Positions 39,440 to 52,230 of a stretch of DNA of 64,000 nt are shown here, piece after piece. Below the pieces are notes generated by a model. That model did no database searches, had not been told where the DNA came from, and saw only the letters and a list, made by a program, of their open reading frames with translations. Source of the DNA: Iris pallida (Eukaryota; Streptophyta; Magnoliopsida; Asparagales; Iridaceae); the NCBI GenBank assembly GCA_029216955.1, contig JANAVB010010791.1:5846838-5910837 (forward strand), in the 5' to 3' direction. Position numbers and translations under genes: made by a program. Within the stretch, counting starts at the first letter, position 1, and each line of letters opens with the position of its first letter.

Positions 39440-40700
39440 AATTATATCTGAAACTGCCTCATCCTCCTCAACTGCGGCCATGACGTAAGCACGTCCCTGC
39501 TGTGGCGGTCCCCTCTGCTGCTGATGCTGTAAAAAATGCTGCTGCTGAGTAGGTAAAGCCTGAACCCTCTGTGGTGCAGCTGGTAGGGCTCTGGGTGGTG
39601 CAGGGGATGGTCCTCCTGTCAGTCGAGCTGCAGCCTATGGGCAGTCCCTCATCTGATGTGCGTCTGATCTGTAAAATAAACAGAGCCCGAGCCTCTTGCG
39701 GCATTCGTCAAAGCGGTGTCCTGGCCGGTAACAGAAAGTGCAAGTAGCTGCCTGCTGCTGTCTCTGTGGCTGATGTGCAGGGACTCTAGCTGGATGGTGA
39801 TACTGCTGTGCCGGCTGCTGCGGCTTTGCCTGAATCTGAGTTCTCTTTGTCGGTGTTTGGAAGCTGCTGCTGCCGATGTCTCAGTCCCTCTTCAGCTTCG
39901 GATCTGCCTCATTCTCCACAGCCTAAGCAATCTTGAGGATGCTCGCATAAGTCATCGCCTGGCTGATCGCCACTGCATGCCGCAACTCTCTGGTAAGGCC
40001 CTTCTTGAACCTCCAAGCCCTATCCTCTAGTGTACTGACTAGGCTCTCTGCGAACCTGCTGAGTCGGGTAAACTATGATGTGTACTCCGCCACTGTCATG
40101 TTTCCCTACTGCAATGCCTCGAACTGCATCCGAAGCTCATCTCGCTCCATATCGGGAAAGAACTTCTCCTTGAACAGAGTTTTGAAGTCTGACCAAAGAA
40201 CCTAGGGCACAGCTAACTAGGGCTCCTCCCGGTACCAAGCTCTGGCAAGATCAAAAAGTCGCATGCTCGCAACTTCCACCTTCAGGTCATCCGGGATCCT
40301 CGCCATCTTCAGTGTCCACTCCGTATTTTCAGCCACTCATCTGCATAAACAATCCCCTCGTGGCCCCAGAAATCTATCGGACAGAGGTTCTGGTAGTCTT
40401 TGGCAGTCCCCGGTCTCGGTGCTGCTGGTGCTGGAGGTGCTACCGGTGCTGGTGCTGCGGCTCTCGGGTCCTGAGTGCATCCACGACTGTCGCCCAGAAC
40501 TGTGTGGCCTGATGGTTCTGAGCCTCCATGAACTGCTGGAACATGGCCATCACCTGAACGCCGTCGAACGTCATGGTCGGGGGTAGCGGAGGAAAGATAG
40601 GAGGCGGTGGCAGAAGCTGCTCTAACGGAACGTCTGGTGCAGACTGTCCCGAACTGCCTGCAACTCCAGGCTGATCCGCGATCTTCCTCGTAGTGCCCAT
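39440..40700 (-). pseudogene. Chromovirus gag with zinc knuckles
   Basis: Starts MGTTRKIADQPGVAGSSGQS with a Pro-rich segment; later frames are broken by stops and shifts. Around 39720-39650 the minus strand reads CTFCYRPGHRFDEC, a perfect CX2CX4HX4C zinc knuckle. A second one, CLFYRSDAHQMRDC, has lost its second Cys. It would form the particle and bind element RNA. Confidence 0.75.
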
Positions 40701-40902
40701 CTGCAGTAAAAGAAAACTTCGTGATTGATAAAAACCTAACCTACAAGCAAATATAAATGTTTTATATAATATCCATATATACTCGATGTACCCGATTTTC
40801 TAAGCTGTGATTCAAGTTTTCCTAGTTTAATCAAGTCCCCTAATAGTACTCTAATACCTAGGTACTATTAGGACAGACCTGCATGGGCCACCACTAAAAA
40901 TA

Positions 40903-43900
40903 TGTCACGACCCGCTCCCGAATAATCGGACACGAGTAGGACACGTCCAGTCTTCATCGTTAAACACGATGAAGTAAGTTGTACCAAATCTCTAGGGAAA
41001 CTACAAGTCCAGATAAGAATGAATATAAACCACATCATCTATAATATCGAATCCCAGAAATCAAAGTAAATGTCTAAGAGTTATTACATTCATCCAGCTA
41101 AAAGGAAAATGAAGTCTGATAGTCTCAAGTACAATAGAAAATAAACTGCTAAGGGTAAGATACTAGGCTTCCTCAGTCTCTAAGTCCAGAGCAACTCCAG
41201 CTGGCTCTACTGCATCTATAGGCTCACGGCCATAATATGTGTCATACAAAACCTCCATCTCACCTGCAACATATCCTAGTCAAGAGCGGAGCAAAGTACA
41301 GTTCTAGGTAATGAACAAGAACATCATGATATGAAAATGCGTACAGGAGAACATGAAATATGAAATACAGGAAAAGAACATGAAAGTACAGGAATGTAAG
41401 TACAAGAAATAAAGTACAGGAATGTAAACCACGAACCTGAAGTACAAGACATGACATGTGCTCAATGTTTGAAATACAACTAGCCTATGTGACCGGCTGG
41501 GGTGAGTACAGGAACATGTACAGGAGTACATGAATATCAGTACGACTTAGGACCCGCGTGCACGATGCGAGGCCTAAGCTATCTACATGAATATAGTAAC
41601 CGGGGTTTGGTCACATAGCTAGTGTATTTCTCCTCTCGACACAAGTACAAGAACAGGAAGTACAGGGGTACAAGATATCGTGTCATGACGTGTCACAAGA
41701 AAAGTACAAGATATGTAAATGCACAAAAACTATAGAAAAGTACTTGCCTTGCTCCGGAAAAGTACGGGTAATAAATGGAGCTGGATGTCCTTATTTTTTA
41801 ATAGGTACAAGTTGATTAATCTCTAAAATAAAGACAACTAACTAGATACTGCCAACTAACCAATTAGCCATTGTTTACTTGTTAAGCTAATTATAGATAT
41901 AAATTAGCTAGGAATATTACTATACGGTTTAAACTAATCTATCTACATAAAAGATACTAAACTCTATGGCAAATAAACTATATAAATATTTGAGTACAAC
42001 TTTGGTTAGTTATTTATGATAGTTGTTAAAATAATAAATTGGAACACAATCATTTTATATCATGATAACATAAACTCAACCATAGAACTCAAACCTAAAG
42101 GTTGGCATCTTTCCTGGACTCGTCAACTTGAAATCACACCAGTTCTCTAAAGCTCACCAATTATTCAGAACTCTATTAGATTACTCACAATCAGCCCAAC
42201 AAGTATACTAAGCCAGCTTCATTACAAATGAACTCAGCAAAACCCAGCTTCACTCTCCAATATTCAAAGTCCAACCCTGACCAACACCCTAAAGAAAACA
42301 GCCCAGCTAACTATCTTTAGTAAGAAAACCAGCAACTATACTAATGTTCTCCACCATTGCTCATTAACTTCATTTGACAATATATTACATAATACACAAC
42401 TTAAGAAATTACACTATGTTATGACAAATCATTAAAATTAAACTGTAGGCATGGTTCAGTAAGTCCCAAGTGTTGCGAGTGTTGCCCAGTGCTCCAACGC
42501 AGCAATCAACCTATACTCGGTCCAGCGCCAAACCTAGCTATCTCTGCGACTGACACCAACACGAAGTCCTGCGATGGGTACGGACACCCGAACCCCACGC
42601 ACCCGACCATATGCCTGTGCAACCACCATAATTCTAAGTATAATGAAACTCTTCATTAATCAAGGAAACAAAGAAATTACCTGAAGTAAAACGAATCTGA
42701 AGCGAAGACACACTCCTCGTAGTCAGACACAATCTTCACGTGTCCAATTCACCACTCTATCCTTCGTTCAGTCATTCCATCAAGCAGTTGCGAGCAACCA
42801 TACAATTTTACGCTCCCGAATCTCCTATATTTCTTCGAAGCCCAAAAAATGTAAGAAAAACTCAGATCCCACCGATCTCAACATAACAGCAGAAGAACCA
42901 CAAAAGATTCAAAAAAATAGGACTCTTGATCAAGATTTCAACGGAATTAAGAAATTCAAAGAATATCAAAGCGTAACTCAAATTACTTACCTAGATCTAA
43001 TCTGGTGATCTAATTTGATCGATGACTTGATCAATAGATCGAACTGTCCTGCCATGGAAATAATTCGAAGATCTCAAGAGAATGAAAAGAGTCAGGATCA
43101 ATTCATGCTCGGATCAACAGTAACTCACCAGGTCACTCTTCGTTCTCAGAATAAGAACACCGGACTGCGGTGATCCGAATGAGTCTGCTGCTCGACATCA
43201 CGACCCCTACAGAGAAAATGGATCGATTAGATCCGATCTAAGAAAATTTGATTATAGATCTCAACAAGGATTTCTCCTCGCCGACTCGATTTGAATTTAA
43301 AACACTGATCAATACTTACCAGTCTCGTCACCGATGATTTGTTAGAAGAGTGAAGGAAGATCCGGGATCCGCTCGTGCCAGCCAACTGGAGAGCCTTTGT
43401 CGTCGTCGTCGTCGATGATCACTGGTGGACTACGACACTACTGCGGTCGTGAATGTCGGAGGAACCCGCCTATCAAGGAACGCTCACCAGCATCGCCATT
43501 AGAAAAACTCCAAAAATTAGGGTTAGAGTTTGGGAAGCAAATGAAGAAGAAGAGATGAGAGGAACTCTGGAATTGGTGAGTTGAAAGAAAATACAGAGGC
43601 AAGGTTGGTTATATAGGCGGTTGAGGTCGTTGGCTTCACGTGGAGTAGAGAGAATAGTTGGCAGGAAAAATTTGAAATTAGGCTCCAACTGACTGTGAAG
43701 AGTTGAAGAGAAGGGCTCAGCCTTCACTAATCCCTTCAAAAGCTATGCTGGCTGGCCCAATTGCATTGGGCTGGAATGAGCCCAACACCCCTAATTAAAA
43801 CAATCACTTAACATTTGATATTTAGAAGACTAATAATAATGAAAAATTATTATTACTCCAAGGAAAATATTCATGAATATTTGTAGAAAAACTTATCCCT

Positions 43901-43926
43901 TATCATCTCAGGAGTATGGGGTTATA
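40903..43926 (-). repeat. 5' LTR of the chromovirus
   Basis: Aligned throughout with 32989-36021. The outer terminus is TATAACCCC instead of TGTAACCCC, so the conserved TG has mutated. Confidence 0.93.
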
Positions 43927-44960
43927 GGTATGGTATGTTGATTCAAAGGTGGAGTATTGGACCATGTTATGATCTGATTACTTATTAAACAGTTTTATAC
44001 AGTTACGTGGCATGTTCTTTCTGTATCTTGTTACATTCTGCTGAGGACCTGGTGATTTCTTTAGGTATAGATGTATAAGACTTCTCGCAGGAGTATTGTA
44101 AGCCCACTTCCTGAATTTTAATTTTTTTTTATTTGACTATGATTATCGGGAGTCACGCCGAAGCTTGTAGGTGAGCTATGACCATATTAAGGTCATATGA
44201 CCTCTAGATAGCTTATATATGTATTATTTAGCTATTTTATATTTTTCTATAAGTTTTGGATATTTTTAGCTATTTCATATTTAAGGGTTTATTATTTTTA
44301 AGCACTTTCAATATTACTATAAAGTCATTCGGGAGTATTTTGGGACAAAATATTTTTATATGAGCTCTAGATGACTATAAATATTTCTAAAATATTCTAG
44401 AATTTTTCTGGAATTTTTGGAGATTTTTAATAATTAAAACCCATATAATTTATTTTTAGGATTTATGTGGGGTCACATGATGATACTTTGAGACCAAACT
44501 TTTTATTTAGGCTCTAGAAACCTAGATATATTTTATAAAATTTTCTAGAATTTTTCTCGATTTTTTGGGATTTATTTGAATTTATTTTGAGTTTAAATGA
44601 TTTTTAAATGATTTTCTGAAATTAATAATTAATTACCCACTCGTCCACCTTGGGCGGGCCCACCTGTCGGCGCCCAGCTATAGTAAATGCCTCTCTATCC
44701 TATGTATACTAGTAAATGCACGTGTTTTGCACATATAATAAGAATATTATCCAATTATAGTCAAATATCTCATGTAACTCATGTGGTTAAGGTGCGAAGT
44801 AGTTTTCTTGCTTGGTTGAGTTCGATTTTCCATGTTGACAAATTAAAATTTTTTCCTACAATTTTTTACATAATTTTTTTTAAAATAAAATGGACCGTGA
44901 TATAATGACGGCTTAGACGGCTCACTTTTGAGCCGTTTTGAAGCCTCATTATATAGTTGA

Positions 44961-45046
<86 letters not shown>

Positions 45047-45678
45047 TATATATATATATATACTGAATTCCAAAAACCCTATTTCTTTTGGCCGATTTTT
45101 GAGGAGATTGATCCGTCGAGACTTCCGACTTCACGGAGCGATTGCGGATAACCCCGACCTCATTTTTTTGCACTATTTTTTGTTGGAATCGTATCAAGGT
45201 CATATTTTAGAACATATATTTTAATTGCTGATATTTTATTTTTGAATTTATAGAGATTTATTTGAGTGTCGGTTATCCAAAACTCGATACATCGCACGGT
45301 TTTCGAGATTTCGGGAGATCTCGAACTCCGATTCATGACCAGTTAAAGTTTTGGATAGCTGACACAACGATGTACGACATATAATTTTTTTTTCAAAAAT
45401 TCAGAAGTTTGTTCATTATTTTATTTATTACGTTGAACTCAAATTTGATCGGTAAATCATCAATTTGGTCACGGTTAGCCATTACGGCGATAACTTTTGA
45501 CCAAATCATGATTTTATGGCACGGTAGATTCCGGTGCACTCGTGGCACTGAAATCTACCAAGATGCACCATCAAACTATTGAGTTCGTGATGTTTGACTA
45601 GTTAGTCAACGATACACCTCGATTTGCATGTCATGATTTCCAAAATTGGAAACGTAATTTTCTATGGCCAAAATTACT

Positions 45679-46297
45679 TATTTAAGTTATATTTTAGATT
45701 ATTATTAGGTTAAATTAGATTGTAAGTGATTTATTTCATATTTAAGTATTATTGGATAGGATAACCCATTAGCAACTTATTACATGATTTTAGAATTAGA
45801 ATTGACTTGTGGTTTTCATGTACAGTTCGTGGTACGATGGTGTGATATGGGTTGATAGCTTCTAGGTCGGAGTTCCTTTCGTCCTTGACTTATGAAAACT
45901 GTTTGTCCAGAAAATCAGGCAAGTTTTACTATAACATTATATTACCTTTATTTTGTACTGTATGTATCTTTATATCGTCTTTTCATTATTACTTCTTGTT
46001 GTCATCATTCTAGATTCATCATGATTACTGTTTGTGCACTAGAGTTAGAGTTGTTATAGTAATGTACATCTTCATGTCTAACTTCTAGTTTATCGTGATT
46101 ATTGTTTATCGTATTGTTAATGTTTATCGTGTTGGACATGTACTTGTGAGTTAGTCGGGTGGGAGAATACGACTAGTAGACATGTGGTACCCCAGTATAG
46201 CCCAGAGTTTATTCGGTTAGGGAACTGTCTTACAATATTTGTTCAGTCAATACACCTCACGTGTTGACTGTCCGATTCCTAACCCAACCACATGTTT
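45679..46297. repeat. Dispersed duplication, copy 1
   Basis: Matches 47592-48220 closely from TATTTAAGTTATATTT to CCACATGTTT, including GTGTGATATGGGTTGATAG and GTGAGTTAGTCGGGTGGGA. Only small indels and scattered substitutions separate the copies. Confidence 0.9.
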
Positions 46298-46837
46298 CTG
46301 CCTTCTCTAAACATCGTCATATGTAAGGCCCGTATTGCTTATTTATTTTCCATTGGCCCTAAGTAATTATTTTTCTAAGAAGCCGATATTCTATTTCCAT
46401 TTATTGAGTTTTGAGCCTAACTTGATTCGATTATCCATATATATTAATTCCAAGTCATCGTTCATTTTTTGATCATTTGATTTTCAAAAAAAAATGATAC
46501 CTAATTGTTTATTTAATTTTCAAAATTGACACTTTCACTTTAAGGATGGATACCTGCACTTTTTTCCTATCGCGATCAACTTGGAACTTGTTTAAATTTC
46601 TAGAAGCTTCTTAGAAATTTTATAGATATAGTTGGAATAATTTTTAATAACTTACAATGGCAAAGCATATGTGCACTGTCGCCATTTATTTGAATTATGG
46701 AGACTGCGGATTTACTGCAGCCAGCAACACACTGGCAAGACATGACCCCTAAGTTGAAGTAATTTCAAGTAAGCATAGGTTATTGAATATTATTATAACT
46801 ATGCACTCGTTGTCCTATTTGATCTTTGAGTGTTTAT

Positions 46838-46900
46838 GTCAATATTGGATAAAGTTAATAGAATATTCGACAATATTGGATAAAGTTAATAGAATATTCG
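46838..46900. repeat. 31-bp tandem duplication
   Basis: CAATATTGGATAAAGTTAAT followed by AGAATATTCGA occurs twice in a row. Confidence 0.9.
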
Positions 46901-47591
46901 ATACCATATCATATTTGAGTCATAAAATCAAGAGTTTACTGCAGCAAGATGTACACTGGCGATACATAGATTCTCGATGAAGCGACTTCATATATGCATA
47001 CGGTTTTCGAATACCATAGCAACTATATCTTTTATTGGCATATGACTATTACTTTTCATGATCTGCAAAACTTGTACTCTCACTCCAAATTGATTCAACA
47101 TCCTATTTCTTCTTATTGTATTCTCAATAAACTAATAGTTCTTTCTTTTCTATCTTTCCTATTCAAAAATCATCTTTTAGTTTCTTCCTTCTCATCATTT
47201 AGAACTAATTTCTATATTTTGATTATATTCCACTAGATTCATAATCATACTTAGATTTTGGATCTATGATCGTGTCTAAACGATTTTGGTTTAGTAACGG
47301 ATCGTGCCGAAACGATTTCGATTTTAATCATTCTTAAACGATCTTGATCGTGACTAGACTACTTTGATTATATTTTGATCGTTCCAATTTGCATCTTTTC
47401 CAAGATTTTGATTCTATAATCATGCCCGAATGATTTTGGTTAATAGTTAATCGTGCCTAATGACTTTTCTTGTTGAGCAAATCCTATTTTGATTATATCC
47501 TTAACCAAGCCTAGATTTTGACTAACCTTTTGACTATATTTTGATCGTGGAAAATCGTATCTTTTCTTGAGCTTTCGATTCAACCTACGAT

Positions 47592-48220
47592 TATTTAAGT
47601 TATATTTGAGATTATTATTAGGTTATATTAGATTGTAAGTGATTTATTTCAGAATTAAGTATTGTTAGATAGGATAACCCATTAGCCACTTATTCTATGA
47701 TTTTAGAATTAGAATCTTAGAATTAACTTGTGGTTTTCGTGCACGGTTCGTGGTACAATGGTGTGATATGGGTTGATAGTTTCTAGGTCGGAGTTCCTTT
47801 CGTCTTGACTTGTAAAAATGGTTTGTCCAGAAAATCATGAAAGTTTTACTATGACATTATATTACCTTTATTTTGTACTGCATGTATCTTTATATCGTCT
47901 TTTCATTATTACTTCTTATTGTCATCATTCTAGATTCATCATGATTACTGCTTGTGCACGAGAGTTAGAGTTGTTATAGTAATGTACATCTTTATGCCTA
48001 ATTTCTAGTTTATCGTGATTATCGTTTATCGTATTGTTAATGTTTATCGTGTTGGACATGTACTTGTGAGTTAGTCGGGTGGGATCTAGAATACGACTAG
48101 TAGACATATGGTACCCTAGTGTAGCCCAGAGTTTATTCAGTCAGGGAACTGTCTTACAATGTTTGTTCAGTCAATACACCTCTCGTGTTGACTGTCCGAT
48201 TTCTACCTAACCACATGTTT
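47592..48220. repeat. Dispersed duplication, copy 2
   Basis: Second copy of 45679-46297, 1.9 kb downstream in the same orientation. Confidence 0.9.
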
Positions 48221-48784
48221 AACATTGGTATTCTAAAACACACAGTACACGTGATCTCTTATGGCAATATTTTTCATTCATTTTCCTTCCATTGAGTCGA
48301 CTGTCATGTTGCCTTTATGTTATAAATGTACTCTTTTTATCATATCATGTCATGCATATAGTTTGTTTTCCTTATTATTGTTTTCTTCATGCATGTATAT
48401 TATATTGTGTAGTGTAGTGTAGTGTTATGGTGAACTTGTTCCAATCCTGATTGGATATATTTTTCAGTTGACAGACTCTTGATGACTACTCTCTTGCTTT
48501 GGTTCCTTCGGGTGGAGTTAGAGATATCTTGGAGGCCAAACATAGATTATAGTTAGAGTAGAAAGTTCTTGTATTTAATGTTTAGTAGATTTGTTCCCAA
48601 AAATTATTTTGTTGTATTATTGGATTTGTAAATAAAATAGTTATTGTGAATGAGCAATTATATATGATTTTATTGTATTTGAGATTGATATTGAGACCTA
48701 GACAGCGTACTACCACCGATGCTGCGGCGTAGGCTGGACTTGTCTACGCACTCGTATCCCAAAAAGTGGGTGTGGGTCATGACA

Positions 48785-49775
48785 AGTATGGCTCCGGACT
48801 AGACTCATCATTCACGATCGAGAGAGTCGTACCTTCCGATCATAGCTGCCCCTATTGGGTTGAGGAGCCTATTTAGTTATTTTTTCTTCTATCTATTTGT
48901 CTTGGAGGTTGGACTCCATTTTTTTTAGTTTGTTCTAGTACTGGTAGTGGATTTGTCTCCACCCGACCATCAACTATATTTTGACATTTACTTTGATTCA
49001 TGAAAAACTAATCCTTTTAAATTATAATATGGATGAGATGTAGTTTTACCTGTGACTGTATGTTATTATTTAATCACATTACAGCTTATGTGTGTATTCG
49101 ATATTTCCATATATTGGAGTAAATCTCATATACATGTAGTTGGCATGCTATGTTCCTAGTCCTATGTATTTGGGACTGGAGCGTTACATGTTTTTGTGGT
49201 GGCCCATGCAGGTCAACGGATAAATTATTTGGTTACTTTGCAGTTCAAGCATGCATGCATATAGGATTAAAGTCTAGAATCTCATTCACATACTTGACTT
49301 TCTTTCTTGATTTTAATTTGACTGTCTTGATTTGCATCTCGCTTGATCCCTTTATACCGTAAATCTTATCTTTTCTTTCATAGAGGTTAGGAAGATGACT
49401 CATACTAGGTATAGTTTCGTCGTTCAATTACACTATTAGTTAAACTCCTGTAAGTTGGGTAGAATGCCTCACGACCTAACATTCATTCTGACCTTAATCA
49501 AGGCCTTAGACAAGAAGACAGTAGGACGACTGTATAGGCACGAACACCGAATAAGACTTCGATTCTTAAGGAACTTGAACTATTTATCTCGCGTACTTAT
49601 ATTTTTGGACTACCTTGACTAAATGATGCTATTATAGCCTACTTTTGCAAGCTTACTCTTTTATCGAGCTTGTTCAGGACATATGTTTTATTGTGGACGT
49701 CTACTAATACATTGTCTAATCAGAATACGTGCATTATGGTCTGATCAACCATTGTGCACTTGGTTTGCTCCTCGT
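48785..49775. other. Unassigned sequence between retroelements
   Basis: About 1 kb without recognisable domain or terminal repeat; might be internal sequence of the LTR element ending at 48784. Confidence 0.4.
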
Positions 49776-51946
49776 TGTTTGCCATTAAATCTTTTGATGC
49801 AATTTTAATTACAAACAGAACAGTGTTACAATATAGGACTTAGATGTAGTCCTAGGAGTACACTTTTGTTTATTTGGGTCCCTGTGTCGATGGAGCGAGT
49901 GGTAATGCGTTGACTCCGTTGACGATCTGACGATGGTTCTCGGTTCTCTGAAGGTCTGAGTTGCTCTGGGTATTGGAGCTTGCGGAGAGGAAGAAGACGT
50001 TGAGTGTCTGTATCTGCCTCTCTCACTGTGTGTACGAAGGTCTCTGTCCGTAGGTGTGTGTTCGTGGTCTGGAAGAAGGAAATGATTCCTCTATTTATAG
50101 CTTGCAGGTTGGCTGCTCATACGTGCATATGTAGGATGTGCCTGTACGTGGGGATGCCACGTGGATGATGCTGCGGGAGGTGCATGGATGATGCACCATC
50201 ATTTGTGGGTTGAATCCTTCATACTACTTTTGTGGGCTGGCACGTAGCAGGGGAGATGATCTTTCTGTTGCTGAGATCTTGGGTGATTAGCACCCCTTTA
50301 TAGGCTGAATTGAGTCAAAGGACACGTGGCGCGTGTCCGTAGCTCAAAGATCTCGAATTTGGTGGAGAATAATCTGATAGGATGTGCCTGGGATTGGGCG
50401 CATGAGAAGACTTTGGCTCGCAACCTTCAGGAGTCACGAACCGGTCTGGGCGCATGGCTTTTGAGGCGCATACGAGGCTTAAGTAGCGACCTGACTTCTG
50501 TCTTTAGGGATCAGAGGAAGGTCAGAGGCGCATGGCTCTTGAAGCGCATGCAGAGGTTTGGGCGCATGGCCGTAGAGGCGCATGCGAATGGTTGGGCGGC
50601 CACGTGGCTTGTAACCGCCGAAAGAGAGTAATAATGACGCTGACATCAGCGGCACTTCGTTTTTTGTGAAAGCTGTTGCTGCTCTGTCATCGAGGCATGT
50701 CTGCTGTCGTGTCAAACTTCAACCATTAATGTTCTTTGAGGGGTGATGGGCTATTGAGTGGGCGCATTGATCTGCATTCCAGTGGGCGCATGGGTCCATG
50801 TTGATTAGGACGCATGCTTTGTTGGGCGCATCCATACAGGGCGTTTGGTACCGACGGGCGCGTCTGTACGATGCGCGGTATCTGACCGGCGCATCCATTT
50901 GCATGACACATTTTTATTGGTCCGACTGTTGCGTTCCTCGAGTGCTTTAAATAGCCGTTCTTGACTTGGTTGAATTCGAAGCTTCAGGTTCATCACCATA
51001 AATGCAAATTCATTGCACGGGATTGGGAGAGCCCACCACTTGGCGCATGGGTTTGATTTGCCCGGCCTATAAATAGCAGCAAGGAGAGAGTTTGCTTCTC
51101 GTTCTCTCACGTCTTTTCGAATGAACTTATTTGCTCGAGCATATTCTGTTGACAAGATACTTCCGAGGGTGAAGATGCGATAAATTTTCTTCATTCATGT
51201 ACTTGAAGGTGACTGTTACATCCAAAAGTCGGAATCGAGGGCTTCTGAGGCAGGCAGAATGTGCCTTTTGCATCCAAAGATCGAGATGCTCGAGCCTCAT
51301 CTCTGTTATTCCGGAAGAGCCGTAGATCGAAATTATGGTGCTCCCATCTTTCTTGGGCTTTGGAGAGCTCTTCCTCCTGCAAGAGTGGGTGTTGCCCATT
51401 CTGGTTCTGTGGAAAGCTGCTCCTTTAGCCGCGGATCGGAGTTGCGGTGCTCTCCTCTTCCTTGGGCTTTGGAGAGCTCTTCCTCCAGCTAGAGTGGGGT
51501 TGATCGCCCATCCTAGTTCTGCTCAATAAATGCTTCATTAGTCGAAGCACTTGATCGGGTCGAAGTAGAGTGCATATGTTTAGACTTCATGATACACATA
51601 ACTGAGACGCTGAAGAGATGCGCCTAACTAAGACGCTGAAGGCACGCGCCTAACTGAGACGCTGAAGTGATGCGCCTGACGGATGATGCATCGGGCAGAA
51701 GGCACATGGCAGTTTGCTGCGCCTGGCTGTAGTCTTAGGATTCTTTCTTTTTGTAGAGATTCTCCTTTGTAAAGCCTTTCTTTAGATATGCAATAGACTT
51801 TTATACGAAATAAAAAATCTTTTTGATGTCTATACTTTTGTTGTCTTGCTGTGCCAAGTACTTCGTTTGATGTTCCCTGGCGCATGTAATGTTAGGCGCA
51901 TAAGAATTCTGTCCTGTAGATGCGCCTAAAATTCTATGGTTCTACA
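49776..51946 (-). repeat. 3' LTR of Tat element A
   Basis: In element sense starts TGTAGAACCATAG and ends AATGGCAAACA. On the minus strand CTATAAATAG (50091-50100) would be the LTR TATA box, and AATAAAC follows downstream. On the plus strand CCTATAAATAG at about 51065-51075 is a second, opposite TATA-like box. Many GCGCATG words. Confidence 0.88.
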
Positions 51947-51966
51947 AGACCCCCTTCAAAGTTTTC
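51947..51966 (-). other. Polypurine tract of Tat element A
   Basis: Element sense GAAAACTTTGAAGGGGGTCT, next to the LTR start TGTAGAA; identical in element B. Confidence 0.85.
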
Positions 51967-52230
51967 AAAACTTTCTGTCAAGTTTTGGAATACTTTGAAT
52001 AAGAAGCATGGTACGGTCTTCAATGGGGTGCACAACTGTTCGGGGCGCATGATTGCTCCGCACATCTGTGATAAGGAGCATGCTCCTCTAAGTTTTAAAT
52101 GCAAATGATAACGCTTCGAAATAAACAAAAAGATTTAATGATGATCTTTTTGGATTATTTACGGTTATCACTTTGTAGAACCCTAGGCGGCGGCTGACGT
52201 CACCCTTCATCGGTTCATCGGTTCACGCGT

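Larger units (their letters stand above)
32989..43926 (-). mobile_element. Del/Tekay-type Ty3/gypsy chromovirus, complete but degenerate
   Basis: Two 3.0 kb LTRs enclose gag, protease, RT, RNase H, integrase and a chromodomain remnant, all on the minus strand in that order. Left flank GATAT (32984-32988) and right flank GGTAT (43927-43931) match at 4 of 5 bases, a likely 5-bp target duplication. The polypurine tract adjoins the 3' LTR. A primer-binding site cannot be recognised next to the 5' LTR. Several stops and frameshifts make it non-autonomous today. It is inserted into older LTR-derived sequence. Confidence 0.92.
43927..48784 (+). mobile_element. LTR-derived sequence, right part
   Basis: Resumes the sequence split at 32988. 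It ends at 48784 in GTGGGTGTGGGTCATGACA, a terminus like that of the Del LTRs (GGGTCGTGACA). It includes a (TA)n tract (44965-45060) and a 620-bp duplication (separate entry). No coding sequence. Joined to 29929-32988 it would be about 7.9 kb, too long for one LTR, so it is probably composite. Confidence 0.45.

Noticed and set aside
40880..40902. Primer-binding site next to the 5' LTR of the chromovirus
   Set aside because: The sequence does not match the 3' end of initiator tRNA-Met or another tRNA that I can recognise.
44650..44960. Possible Helitron or other small element around TATACTAGTAAATGCACGTG
   Set aside because: No clear 5' TC, 3' CTRR hairpin or inverted ends could be defined.
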